A stretch of DNA of 15,322 nucleotides from Clostridiales bacterium UBA4821 (lineage in GTDB: Bacteria > Bacillota > Clostridia > Acetivibrionales > UBA4821). Positions 1 to 6,763 of this stretch are shown here, one piece after another. The stretch lies in the NCBI GenBank assembly GCA_002402315.1, contig DHFP01000236.1, positions 1 through 15,322 of the forward strand. The letters run 5' to 3'. The first letter of the stretch is position 1. The number at the start of each line of letters is the position of its first letter. Both the position numbers and the translations under genes were made by a program. Below the pieces are notes generated by a model that saw only the letters and a list, made by a program, of their open reading frames with translations, searched no databases and had not been told where the DNA came from.

Positions 1-208
1 CTCCTTTCTTTAGTTGCATGAACAACGATAGCATTTCTTCTTAACGTCGGCTACGTTAACTACTACGAATATACATCACGAGTTTTGAGTGTAGTCCACG
101 TTAAATATCCCTACGTCGACTACGTTAACTACTATGATTTTTAATCACGAGTTTTCTTATTACAATTTAATATTAGTCACTTGCAAAATGCTGCAACCAT
201 CCCGCCCA
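1..208. other. Intergenic stretch without a gene
   Basis: I see no credible coding region or RNA gene here. The only clear structure is a pair of diverged direct repeats at 44-86 and 113-155, listed separately. Together with the palindromic element at 209-345, this fills the space downstream of gdpP up to the window edge. Confidence 0.6.
44..155. repeat. Two-copy 43-bp direct repeat, 69-bp period
   Basis: The copies at 44-86 and 113-155 both begin ACGTCGRCTACGTTAACTAC and both end ATCACGAGTTTT. They differ at a handful of positions, mostly in the middle. The intervening 26 bp contains a further short partial match (CACGTTAA). The repeat carries no gene and has no obvious link to the palindromic element beside it. 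Its function is unknown. It may be the end of a longer tandem array that lies left of the window. Confidence 0.7.
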
Positions 209-345
209 TGTCATTGCGAGCGGTATACAATACTTATAAATCCTACTTAGCGTGGCAATCTCAGACGGAAAAGGAATACTCAAAAGATATTAAGATATTT
301 TTATAGGTCTGAGATTCCCACGTCGCTCCGCTCCTCGGAATGACA
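209..345. repeat. 137-bp palindromic (MITE/REP-like) intergenic element
   Basis: The outer ends TGTCATTGCGAG (209-220) and CTCGGAATGACA (334-345) are inverted copies with one mismatch. The inner arms GTGGCAATCTCAGAC (252-266) and GTCTGAGATTCCCAC (307-321) pair at 14 of 15 positions. The TCATTGCGAGCG...GCAATCTC layout resembles a dispersed palindrome I recall from intergenic regions of many bacteria; that recollection is not checked. The left arm carries roughly 20 extra AT-rich bases (about 223-247) absent from the right arm. The element lies 45 bp past the gdpP stop, so its transcript could fold as a terminator or an RNA-stabilising hairpin. Confidence 0.7.
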
Positions 346-390
346 GAGTAGGGCTAAGTTGTGAACCGATATTGTGCAGGTTACTGACCC

Positions 391-2388
391 CTACAGTTCT
401 TTATTTTCCTCTAAATACTCGGCTATCTTCTCCTTAAGCATTTCTTTGGCCTGCTCAATATCTGAATTGGGAATCTGAACTCCCGCTACTGTTATGTGGC
501 CTCCTCCACCTAATTTTTCAAGAATTACCTGGACATTAATATCTCCCAGAGATCTTCCACTTATTGATACCCCTTCATTCACCTTACATAGTACAAATGA
601 TGCAGCAATACCGCTAATTCCAAGTAATTCATCAGCAGCTTGGGCTGTTATCAAGGGTGCATTCTTAGTATGATTAGGACAGACTGATATAGCAATGTCA
701 CTTATGATCTCTGCATTTTTAACTGTCTCTGCTCTGGCAATATAGGTATTTAAATCATTTTGGAACAGCTGCTTTATTGATATTGTGTCTACTCCAAATT
801 TTTTTAAAAATGTAGCTGCTTCAAATGTCCTTACACCGGTTTTAAATGTAAAGTTCTTGGTATCCATGGCTATGCCGGCATATAAAGCTTCGGCTTCAGT
901 CAGATTAAGCTCTACCTTTTCATCCAGGTAATGAATTATTTCCGTAACCAGTTCACAGGCTGAAGATGCGTATGTTTCATGAAAAGCTAAAACCGGTTCA
1001 CTTATAAAATCTGTCCCTCTTCTATGGTGGTCAATTACTACAATCTTATCGGTAAATTTTAATAGCTCCGGGCATTCAGTTAATGAGGGTCTATGGGTAT
1101 CCACCACTATTAAGAGGGTTTTTTTTCCAACCCTATCGATAGCTTCGTTCTTATTCAAGAATATTCCTTCATACTCTTTATCCTTATATACCTTCTCAAG
1201 CAGATGATCAATCATTACGTTTGAATTATTCAATACTATATAGGCACTCTTACTTTTTGTTTTAGTTAACCTAACTAACCCTAAAGCTGCACCTACTGAA
1301 TCGATATCAGCATTTGCGTGGCCCATAATCATAACTTGTTCTGACTGTTTAATCAGTTCCTTGAGCGCATGAGCAATGACCCTTGCCTTTACTCTAGTTC
1401 TCTTTTCAACCTCCTGGGTTCTACCACCAAAAAACGAGAATTTATCCCCACTCTTAATTACTACTTGATCTCCACCCCTACCAAGAGCAATATCCAAGGC
1501 AGCCACTGCAAAACTGAGGTCTTCTGAAAAATTCTCAGCATTTAACCCTATCCCTATGCTCAATGTTACGGGAATTTTATTTCCAATATTTATCTCTTTG
1601 ATAACATCTATTATTTCGAATTTCTTTTCTTCGAGTTTGGGTAAATGCTTAACCTCAAATATGAATAAATATTTATCCCTTTCGAATTTTTTCAATATAC
1701 CTCCTGTAGGAGAACACCATGTACTAATCCTTCTATCTATTTCTGCAAGTATTTGAGGTTTTAGTGCGTCTTCAGCATTTTGCATTAACTCCTCATAGTT
1801 GTCAATGGTTATAATTGAAACAATCGGTCTGGTTTCATTAAACCTTTCTTCAATATTTATATACTCAGTCTGATCTAAAAAGTACAGCATTGCTATATAA
1901 AGAGGCTTTCCACCATCTTTTTCCAAATTAACATAATTACCGATTACCCAGTAATGCCGGCCTTTAATTGATATCTTCATAGATATGTTTTTATCCGGTT
2001 CAATTTGACTGGTTAAAAACAAGTTCTGAAGCGCTTCCTTTACTGATTCCGTATTTTTATTATCCTCAATCATATTAGCAAATGGAGAATTGTACCAAAT
2101 AATTTCCCCTGTCAGTTCTGCTACTAGAATAGGCAAGGGAAACCTTAGCAGAGTATCTTTCGTTACTGAATCTATATCAAACTTAAGAGTTTCAATATAC
2201 CTTATTATTTCTTTCTTCCTCATGTTGTTATCGCTAATTGAATAATAGAATATAATCAAAAAGACAACTATCCCAAGTCCTAGCATAATAGGCTTTAGGA
2301 TGATTATCACTGCGATTAAACAAAATATAAAAAAAAGATAAAGACTTACTTTGGGAAGAAACAATTTAGAAAATCTTAGATTGTTCAT
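391..2388 (-). CDS. gdpP: Cyclic-di-AMP phosphodiesterase GdpP (DHH-DHHA1, membrane-bound)
   Basis: This 665-residue protein matches the GdpP/YybT family in length and order of domains. The family hydrolyses the second messenger c-di-AMP to pApA at the cytoplasmic face of the membrane. Two hydrophobic helices span residues 13-50, followed by a PAS-like domain (about 80-170). A degenerate GGDEF domain (about 185-320) has RDKY at 237-240 where an active cyclase would have its signature. The catalytic DHH domain shows GHANADIDS (356-364, metal ligands D361 and D363), D430, DHH (453-455) and D509. DHHA1 carries GGGGH at 627-631. All expected metal-binding motifs are present, so the enzyme should be active. 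The ATG start has AGGTGG five bases upstream. The gene begins 14 bp after the MazG-like gene and is probably the last gene of the pheA operon. The degenerate GGDEF is normal for the family and should not be read as cyclase activity. Confidence 0.95.
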   Translation of the reverse strand: MNNLRFSKLFLPKVSLYLFFIFCLIAVIIILKPIMLGLGIVVFLIIFYYSISDNNMRKKEIIRYIETLKFDIDSVTKDTLLRFPLPILVAELTGEIIWYNSPFANMIEDNKNTESVKEALQNLFLTSQIEPDKNISMKISIKGRHYWVIGNYVNLEKDGGKPLYIAMLYFLDQTEYINIEERFNETRPIVSIITIDNYEELMQNAEDALKPQILAEIDRRISTWCSPTGGILKKFERDKYLFIFEVKHLPKLEEKKFEIIDVIKEINIGNKIPVTLSIGIGLNAENFSEDLSFAVAALDIALGRGGDQVVIKSGDKFSFFGGRTQEVEKRTRVKARVIAHALKELIKQSEQVMIMGHANADIDSVGAALGLVRLTKTKSKSAYIVLNNSNVMIDHLLEKVYKDKEYEGIFLNKNEAIDRVGKKTLLIVVDTHRPSLTECPELLKFTDKIVVIDHHRRGTDFISEPVLAFHETYASSACELVTEIIHYLDEKVELNLTEAEALYAGIAMDTKNFTFKTGVRTFEAATFLKKFGVDTISIKQLFQNDLNTYIARAETVKNAEIISDIAISVCPNHTKNAPLITAQAADELLGISGIAASFVLCKVNEGVSISGRSLGDINVQVILEKLGGGGHITVAGVQIPNSDIEQAKEMLKEKIAEYLEENKEL

Positions 2389-2402
2389 CTATGCCACCTT
2401 TA

Positions 2403-2744
2403 CTAATTTTCCTTTATTCTATTCAAGTCCATGTGATGGGATAGCTCTGACAAGTCGCCATAGTATTTCTCTACATCATGCTGTTCAATTATCCCTAACC
2501 TGATTTTCTTCTCCATCTTCATCTCAATGGTGTTGTATGTAATTCCTAATCTTTTTGCCAAGAGATACGAAATAATTATAACGTTGGATACTGAATCCGC
2601 TATTACATCCCTTACCTCTTCCTTTACTCCGCTTACCAAACTTCTGAAGAGAACTGCTATATCAGTTAATAGCTGACTTTTCAACCATTCAATTATTTTT
2701 ATGTTTCTGGTAATATCGATATCTGCTTCTTTCCTGTTTACCAC
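2403..2744 (-). CDS. MazG-like family protein
   Basis: This 113-residue, mostly helical protein resembles the small MazG-like family of Firmicutes, related to all-alpha NTP pyrophosphohydrolases. An acidic helix (KEEVRDVIADS, 41-51) could be the remnant of the metal-binding helix, but I cannot find the full ExxE...ExxD pattern of true MazG. Catalytic activity is therefore uncertain. The start is GTG, preceded by GGAGGAGGTG about nine bases upstream. It sits 31 bp after pheA and 14 bp before gdpP on the same strand, so the three are probably co-transcribed. A role in nucleotide housekeeping near c-di-AMP turnover is inference only. Confidence 0.75.
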   Translation of the reverse strand: MVNRKEADIDITRNIKIIEWLKSQLLTDIAVLFRSLVSGVKEEVRDVIADSVSNVIIISYLLAKRLGITYNTIEMKMEKKIRLGIIEQHDVEKYYGDLSELSHHMDLNRIKEN

Positions 2745-2775
2745 TTCCTAATTCACCTCCTCCTGGATCAACAAC

Positions 2776-3600
2776 TTAGTTTAAACATGGATATGATCCT
2801 ATTATCCGAAATATTGATGTCTTCCTATTAACCATAGTTAGTGCATCCTTAATATCTTGTTCATTTCTATGTCCCTCAAAGTCCACAAAGAATATATATT
2901 TCCCGAGTTCATTTTTCGCAGGTCTTGATTCAATTTTTGTAAGGTTAATATCCCAAAGGTTAAAAATATCCAAAATTCTATACAAGCTTCCCGGCTTGTC
3001 TTCAGCAGAAAATACAATTGAGGTTTTGTCCTTACCTGTTCTCTTGTTATCTTCAAGTGATACTACAATAAATCTAGTAACATTATTTAAGCCATCCTGT
3101 ATATTAGCATCTGCAATCTTAAGATTATAAATGTCTGTAACCCTTGAATTGGCAACGGCTGCCCATTTACCTTCAGACTCAGCAACTTCTCTTGCAGCCT
3201 CAGCTGTACTCAGTGCAACTCTTGTCATAATACCGCGAAAACGCTCATGTAAATACTTGCTGCATTGCGCCAGGGCCTGTGGATGCGACAGTATCAATTC
3301 AATGTCTTGAATATTGGTATCGCTTTTTATCACAAGGGTATGGCTAATTGGTAGTATTATTTCCCCCTTTATTTTCAATTCAGTATTCTCAGCTAGAAAA
3401 TCAAGCGTAGCATTTACAGAACCTTCAATTGAATTTTCTATTGGAACGACTACATGGTCTACACTCCTACAACATACTGCATTTAAAGCATCATATATTG
3501 ATGGGAATTGGACCGGTTTATAATATTCTTTTTTCTGACAAAATACCTCCATAGCCTCCTGACAATAAGTTCCAGGTGGTCCTAAATAACCTATTTTCAT
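2776..3600 (-). CDS. pheA: Prephenate dehydratase
   Basis: This cytoplasmic enzyme converts prephenate to phenylpyruvate in phenylalanine synthesis. At 274 residues it has the length of a monofunctional enzyme, with no chorismate mutase domain. The dehydratase part (1-180) shows the substrate-binding motifs NSIEGSV (56-62), SHPQALAQC (105-113) and the catalytic TRF (175-177). A C-terminal ACT domain (about 192-270) has GSLYRIL (204-210) and ESRP (224-227), the usual phenylalanine-binding elements, so feedback inhibition is expected. The ATG is preceded by AAAGGGGT. A strong sigma-A promoter lies 34 bp upstream. The gene leads a transcription unit with the MazG-like gene and gdpP; no other aromatic-pathway gene is nearby in the window. 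Confidence 0.96.
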   Translation of the reverse strand: MKIGYLGPPGTYCQEAMEVFCQKKEYYKPVQFPSIYDALNAVCCRSVDHVVVPIENSIEGSVNATLDFLAENTELKIKGEIILPISHTLVIKSDTNIQDIELILSHPQALAQCSKYLHERFRGIMTRVALSTAEAAREVAESEGKWAAVANSRVTDIYNLKIADANIQDGLNNVTRFIVVSLEDNKRTGKDKTSIVFSAEDKPGSLYRILDIFNLWDINLTKIESRPAKNELGKYIFFVDFEGHRNEQDIKDALTMVNRKTSIFRIIGSYPCLN

Positions 3601-3633
3601 GCATCTACCCCTTTACGTTTTTGCGCTATGAAA

Positions 3634-3662
3634 ATTGTATAACCGGAGGTATCCATTGTCAA
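3634..3662 (-). promoter_or_regulatory. Sigma-A promoter of the pheA operon
   Basis: Read on the minus strand, TTGACA (3657-3662, perfect -35) is followed after 17 bp by TACAAT (3634-3639, five of six -10 matches). Transcription should start near 3627, giving a leader of about 27 nt before the pheA ATG. That is too short for a T-box or attenuator, so phenylalanine control is more likely allosteric. Confidence 0.8.
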
Positions 3663-3698
3663 CCACTTTAAGGAGTATCACGGCCTAAAAGCAGCAGT

Positions 3699-4340
3699 TT
3701 ACTTCATTGACTCTATTAGTTCCCTGGCCTTCTGAGCCGCAGATCCGGCATCTTTGGTATAAGCATCAGCCTCTATTTCCTTCGCAAAACTCTCTGTAAC
3801 AGGTGCCCCTCCTACCATGACTTTAACCTTTTCCCTCAACCCTGCTTTCTTAAGTTCCTCAATTACTACCCGCTGCTGAATCATGGTTGTAGTTAAAAGA
3901 GCAGATAAAGCTATAATCTGTGCCTCACTCTCTTTAGCCGCATTGATAAATTTCTCCGGTGAAACATCTGTCCCAAGGTCAATCACTTCAATTCCCGTTC
4001 CCATCATCATCATACTGACCAGATTTTTACCAATATCGTGCTGATCTCCTTTAACCGTTCCAATAACCACTTTGCCTAGTGGTTTTACACCTGTCTCCAC
4101 CAGCTTTGGCTTAAGACAATCCAGTGCTGCCTGCATTGCTTTGGCAGCCATCATTACCTCCGGAAGGAATATCTCTCCTTTTTTAAACTTCTCTCCTACC
4201 TCTCGCATGGATGCAATTAGAGCGTCTTCTAGAATACTGCCCGGCTCTACTCCATTGTCTAACGCCTGCTGGGTCTTTAGTTGGGCACCTTTCACATTTC
4301 CGATTTGCAGTGCTTTATAGATTTCATCAAGTATGCTCAT
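3699..4340 (-). CDS. Corrinoid (B12-binding) protein of a methyltransferase system
   Basis: This 213-residue protein has the build of MtbC/MttC/MtaC-type corrinoid proteins, which carry a methyl group between a substrate methyltransferase and a second methyltransferase. A helical cap domain (about 1-85) precedes a Rossmann-like cobalamin domain. The lower-axial cobalt ligand motif DxHxxG is present as D99-Q-H101-D-I-G104. SALLTTTM (146-153) and GGAPVT (177-182) are the other usual cobalamin contacts. AAGGAGGT lies just before the ATG. No methyltransferase or corrinoid reactivase is adjacent, so the methyl donor cannot be named from context. It starts only 26 bp beyond the terminator hairpin of the rpsF operon, which leaves little room for its own promoter unless that overlaps the hairpin or rpsR. 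Family assignment is firm; substrate is unknown. Confidence 0.92.
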   Translation of the reverse strand: MSILDEIYKALQIGNVKGAQLKTQQALDNGVEPGSILEDALIASMREVGEKFKKGEIFLPEVMMAAKAMQAALDCLKPKLVETGVKPLGKVVIGTVKGDQHDIGKNLVSMMMMGTGIEVIDLGTDVSPEKFINAAKESEAQIIALSALLTTTMIQQRVVIEELKKAGLREKVKVMVGGAPVTESFAKEIEADAYTKDAGSAAQKARELIESMK

Positions 4341-4365
4341 ACTACCTCCTTATATGAAAACACAA

Positions 4366-4392
4366 ATAGGGTGACCACCCGGCCACCCCTAT
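4366..4392 (-). terminator. Intrinsic terminator after rpsR
   Basis: On the minus strand an ATAGGG(G)TG arm pairs with CACCCTAT around a short GC-rich loop, with one bulged G. It is followed by the T-rich tract TTGTGTTTTC. It lies 14 bp past the rpsR stop and should end the rpsF-ssb-rpsR transcript. Read-through would place the hairpin in the leader of the corrinoid gene. Confidence 0.7.
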
Positions 4393-4406
4393 CACTTTTA
4401 TTGCTT

Positions 4407-4667
4407 TTATTCTGCTGTGAATGGCAATAATGCGATATGTCTCGCTCTCTTAATGGCTATGGTTAACTGCCTTTGGTGTTTTGCGCAGTTACCGCTGATT
4501 CTTCTCGGAAGAATCTTTGCCCTTTCGGATATAAACTTTCTTAACCTGCCTACATCCTTGTATTCTATACTTTCTACTTTATCTATGCAAAAAGAGCAAA
4601 CTTTTTTCTTTACCCTTCTCATTCTGAGATTACCTGAACCTTTATCGCCAGAACCTTTTCTGCTCAT
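4407..4667 (-). CDS. rpsR: 30S ribosomal protein S18
   Basis: This 86-residue basic protein binds the platform of the 30S subunit together with S6. The family signature is plain: a basic N-terminus, then RRVKKKVCSFC (17-27), and RISGNCAKHQRQ (56-67). Cys24, Cys27, Cys61 and His64 form a plausible zinc site, making this the zinc-binding (C+) form of S18. The ATG has GGAGGG five bases upstream. It is the third gene of the classical rpsF-ssb-rpsR operon, followed by an intrinsic terminator. Confidence 0.97.
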   Translation of the reverse strand: MSRKGSGDKGSGNLRMRRVKKKVCSFCIDKVESIEYKDVGRLRKFISERAKILPRRISGNCAKHQRQLTIAIKRARHIALLPFTAE

Positions 4668-4709
4668 AAATTCCCTCCTTCCAAACTACATAATACAGTA
4701 TTTATCTTT

Positions 4710-5129
4710 TTAAAACGGCAAATCATCATCATTAACTACTGTAAAGAAGTCATCATTCTGATTATCTACAGCATCTCCCTGGGCCTTATTATCATTGGCC
4801 TCTCCTTTTTTTGAATCGGCAAAATAAGCTTCATCAGCTATTATTTCAGTTATATAATGCCTTTTATTTTCATTGTCATCCCACGTTCTGGTTTGGAGTC
4901 TGCCGCATACCACTACTTGTCTTCCCTTAGAAAAGTATTTGCTGCAAAACTCTCCCAACTTACTCCAAGCAACTATCGGAATAAAGTCAGTCTGCCTTTC
5001 CTCTCCTTGCCTTGCAAATTTTCTGTCAACTGCAAGGGTAAAAGAACACACCAGAGTGTTATTATTACTTGTATATCTGGTTTCCGGATCCTTTGTCAGT
5101 CTCCCCATAAGCATTACTTTATTTAGCAT
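4710..5129 (-). CDS. ssb: Single-stranded DNA-binding protein
   Basis: This is a 139-residue SSB with one OB-fold (about 1-105), beginning MLNKVMLMGRLTKDPE. It continues through a low-complexity linker rich in Asp and Asn to the acidic tip DDDLPF, which recruits replication and repair partners. The frame can be extended three codons to a GTG at 5138, but AAGGAA abuts that GTG directly. The ATG at 5129 has proper spacing from the same Shine-Dalgarno, so I chose it. It lies between rpsF and rpsR as in most Firmicutes. The 100-bp gap to rpsF contains two small hairpins (TACATCA/TGATGTA at 5163-5179 and AACC/GGTT near 5186-5198) but no clear promoter or terminator. Confidence 0.96.
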   Translation of the reverse strand: MLNKVMLMGRLTKDPETRYTSNNNTLVCSFTLAVDRKFARQGEERQTDFIPIVAWSKLGEFCSKYFSKGRQVVVCGRLQTRTWDDNENKRHYITEIIADEAYFADSKKGEANDNKAQGDAVDNQNDDFFTVVNDDDLPF

Positions 5130-5229
5130 ACAATTCACTTCCTTACGCAGAAAATAATGGCTTACATCATTCTGATGTATATTTAACCTTTTTGGTTCTA
5201 ATGTCTAAATCCAATGACTTACATTACAA

Positions 5230-5517
5230 TTACTCATCTTTTTTGATAACGATATGCTTGATTACACCATCGGTAATCTTATATATCCTCTCCAGCTCAT
5301 GGATAAATGAAGAATCCGCGCTGAAATTTACAAGGGTGTAATAACCCTCATTCACTTTGTTTATAGGGTATGCCAACTTTCTTTTACCCCACTCCTCAAT
5401 GCTTTCAAGAGTAGCTGAGGACTCTATCAATCCCTTAAACTTTTCTACGAGGCCCTTTGTGCCTTCCTCGTCCAAGTTCGGATTAAGAATAAAAATGGAT
5501 TCATATTTGTTCGCCAT
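5230..5517 (-). CDS. rpsF: 30S ribosomal protein S6
   Basis: This 95-residue S6 contains the family's EWGKRKLAYPI segment and a C-terminus ending IKHIVIKKDE. S6 binds S18 and the central domain of 16S rRNA. The frame continues two codons further to a TTG at 5523, but AGGAGGTGA lies only a few bases from that TTG. The ATG at 5517 has normal spacing and gives MANKYESIF, matching family length. It is the first gene of the rpsF-ssb-rpsR operon, with a promoter at 5587-5615 and a structured leader that may mediate S6:S18 autoregulation. Confidence 0.96.
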   Translation of the reverse strand: MANKYESIFILNPNLDEEGTKGLVEKFKGLIESSATLESIEEWGKRKLAYPINKVNEGYYTLVNFSADSSFIHELERIYKITDGVIKHIVIKKDE

Positions 5518-5580
5518 GCGCAATCACCTCCTCCCGGACATAAGGCCCCACCATATAAAGTGGAGCAAGGAATAATTCGT
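5518..5580 (-). promoter_or_regulatory. rpsF leader with hairpin, possible S6:S18 autoregulatory site
   Basis: The predicted 63-nt leader contains a perfect 7-bp stem, GCTCCAC paired with GTGGGGC (5545-5566), with an 8-nt loop. A TCCGG sequence follows immediately before the Shine-Dalgarno. Many bacteria regulate rpsF through an S6:S18-binding leader motif that includes a CCG trinucleotide mimicking 16S helix 22. The CCG here beside the ribosome-binding site fits that idea, but I have not shown that the full motif folds. Confidence 0.4.
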
Positions 5581-5586
5581 GTTGGT

Positions 5587-5615
5587 ATTTTATCACATAC
5601 ATTCTTATAAAGCAA
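5587..5615 (-). promoter_or_regulatory. Promoter of the rpsF-ssb-rpsR operon
   Basis: On the minus strand, TTGCTT (5610-5615) is separated by 17 bp from TAAAAT (5587-5592). The -10 is preceded by TGA, giving an extended -10 element that would compensate for the weak -35. Transcription would start near 5580, about 63 nt before the rpsF ATG. Confidence 0.6.
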
Positions 5616-5650
5616 ATATTTTTAAAAAATAAAAAATGTAATAGTAACGT

Positions 5651-5709
5651 AAAAATGGAGACGGTTCTTAAATTAAATGATATTCGATTTAAGAACCGTC
5701 TCCATTTTT
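5651..5709 (-). terminator. Perfect 23-bp stem terminator after yabG
   Basis: The arms 5651-5673 and 5687-5709 are perfect inverted copies around a 13-nt loop. The core is TGGAGACGGTTCTT. The arms end in A5/T5, so either strand would transcribe a stem followed by U residues. It begins six bases beyond the yabG stop and insulates yabG from the rpsF promoter. The core motif recurs at 6735-6748. Confidence 0.8.
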
Positions 5710-5715
5710 ATTTAA

Positions 5716-6582
5716 TCAATGAGATATTTTGGGACCACCAATCCGGGATTTACCCCTGGTCTGCAGTCCTCCAATCCCGTCAAATCCTGTATCAGTACCC
5801 TCTATAACATCATTTATCAAAAGAATCTTGTCAATCCTTGTATTAGCTATCTTTTCAGCAACTGTGACAGGATCAAACATATGAATAAGAATCCTTTTAG
5901 GCGAACTTGAAAAATTTGATCCTGCATCAAGAATAGCCTCGTAATTTGATTGACACGCTCCTGCAAATATAACTAAATTGTCCAGTGATTTTTCATACGA
6001 CCGTGCTTCTTTAACAGCATTAACAAAGTTAATGGAATTTTTATAATTACTCATATTACTAAAGTCGATATTATTCTTGATCATACCGTCATGCCCGGTA
6101 AGAACCAGTATATCAGGATTGTGCTCGCTCAATAATGACTTCACCCTCCGGGGCTGCTCCTTCTCCGGCACCCCAATAACTACTGCATCCAATCCAAGGC
6201 TCGCATAATGTTCCCTGCATTTGTCCACAAAGTCATCTGCTCCATCTAAGTGAAGTATTTTCCCCGGACGTTCAAACAATTCCGGAGACCTATAAAAAGT
6301 AACCCTGGTTTCTCTCAAGAATTCCCTGTCTTTTTTAGTTTTTATGTTTTGAATACTCTTTTCTATCCACTTATCTAATCGTCTATTGACACGCTCAACC
6401 TCATCTTCTGATACTACCTTTAGATCTGATTCCGGAGCATCAGCCTCAATCCTATAGTCAATTCCTCTAATTATGATATTGCTGTTTCCGCTCCTATCTT
6501 TATTTACTCCAATAACTTTAAATTTCAAATCATATCCATAGGATTTTCTGGCAACTATATCTCCTACTTTGATTTGCGTCAT
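5716..6582 (-). CDS. yabG: Sporulation-specific protease YabG
   Basis: YabG is a cysteine protease (peptidase family U57) that processes spore coat and cortex-associated proteins during sporulation and is found only in spore formers. The 288-residue length equals that of the family. The N-terminal region (1-60) is a small beta-rich segment starting MTQIKVGDIVARKSYG. The likely catalytic pair is His164 in LTGHDG and Cys210 in FAGACQS, in a caspase-like arrangement. The C-terminal segment is glycine-rich (GFDGIGGLQTRG, 267-278). GGGGTGAT precedes the ATG. It is a single-gene unit with its own terminator. In Bacillus it is sigma-K dependent; CATATATTA at 6647-6655 (minus strand) fits a sigma-E/K -10 element, but I found no matching -35. 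Confidence 0.95.
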   Translation of the reverse strand: MTQIKVGDIVARKSYGYDLKFKVIGVNKDRSGNSNIIIRGIDYRIEADAPESDLKVVSEDEVERVNRRLDKWIEKSIQNIKTKKDREFLRETRVTFYRSPELFERPGKILHLDGADDFVDKCREHYASLGLDAVVIGVPEKEQPRRVKSLLSEHNPDILVLTGHDGMIKNNIDFSNMSNYKNSINFVNAVKEARSYEKSLDNLVIFAGACQSNYEAILDAGSNFSSSPKRILIHMFDPVTVAEKIANTRIDKILLINDVIEGTDTGFDGIGGLQTRGKSRIGGPKISH

Positions 6583-6725
6583 ACCATCACCCCATATAAT
6601 AATAAATATTACTACATTTTATGTTGACCAGTATATGGATGGTGAATAATATATGTATAATTTCCACTTTTTCATATACGTCAGTATCGACTCAAAGTAT
6701 GTTTTTTATAATTGAATTAAAGAAT

Positions 6726-6754
6726 AAAGGCAAGTGGGGACGGTTCTTGCCTTT
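6726..6754 (-). terminator. Hairpin after nrdG, probable terminator
   Basis: AAAGGCAAG (6726-6734) and CTTGCCTTT (6746-6754) form a perfect 9-bp stem around an 11-nt loop. It starts ten bases past the nrdG stop. On the minus strand it is followed by only a modest T-rich stretch (ATTCTTTAATT), so efficiency is uncertain. The loop and right arm contain TGGGGACGGTTCTT, nearly identical to the core of the yabG terminator. Confidence 0.6.
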
Positions 6755-6763
6755 GATTTTTGT

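Noticed and set aside
44..155. CRISPR array at the left edge
   Set aside because: There are only two diverged repeat copies, with one 26-bp spacer, and no cas genes in the window.
4341..4406. Cobalamin riboswitch in front of the corrinoid gene
   Set aside because: The gap to rpsR is only 66 bp, is filled by a terminator hairpin, and shows no B12-box-like sequence.
5130..5138. GTG start of ssb at 5138
   Set aside because: The Shine-Dalgarno AAGGAA abuts this GTG, leaving no spacing; the ATG at 5129 fits both spacing and family N-terminus.
4417..5157. Plus-strand reading frames opposite rpsR and ssb
   Set aside because: They lie antisense to clearly recognisable ribosomal and SSB genes, show no family features and have no convincing ribosome-binding sites.
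5518..5523. TTG start of rpsF at 5523
   Set aside because: AGGAGGTGA lies only a few bases from the TTG; the ATG at 5517 has normal spacing and gives the usual S6 length.
6647..6655. Sigma-E/K -10 element CATATATTA upstream of yabG
   Set aside because: The -10 matches, but no -35 (AC or ATA) was found at a suitable distance, so it is mentioned only in the yabG note.
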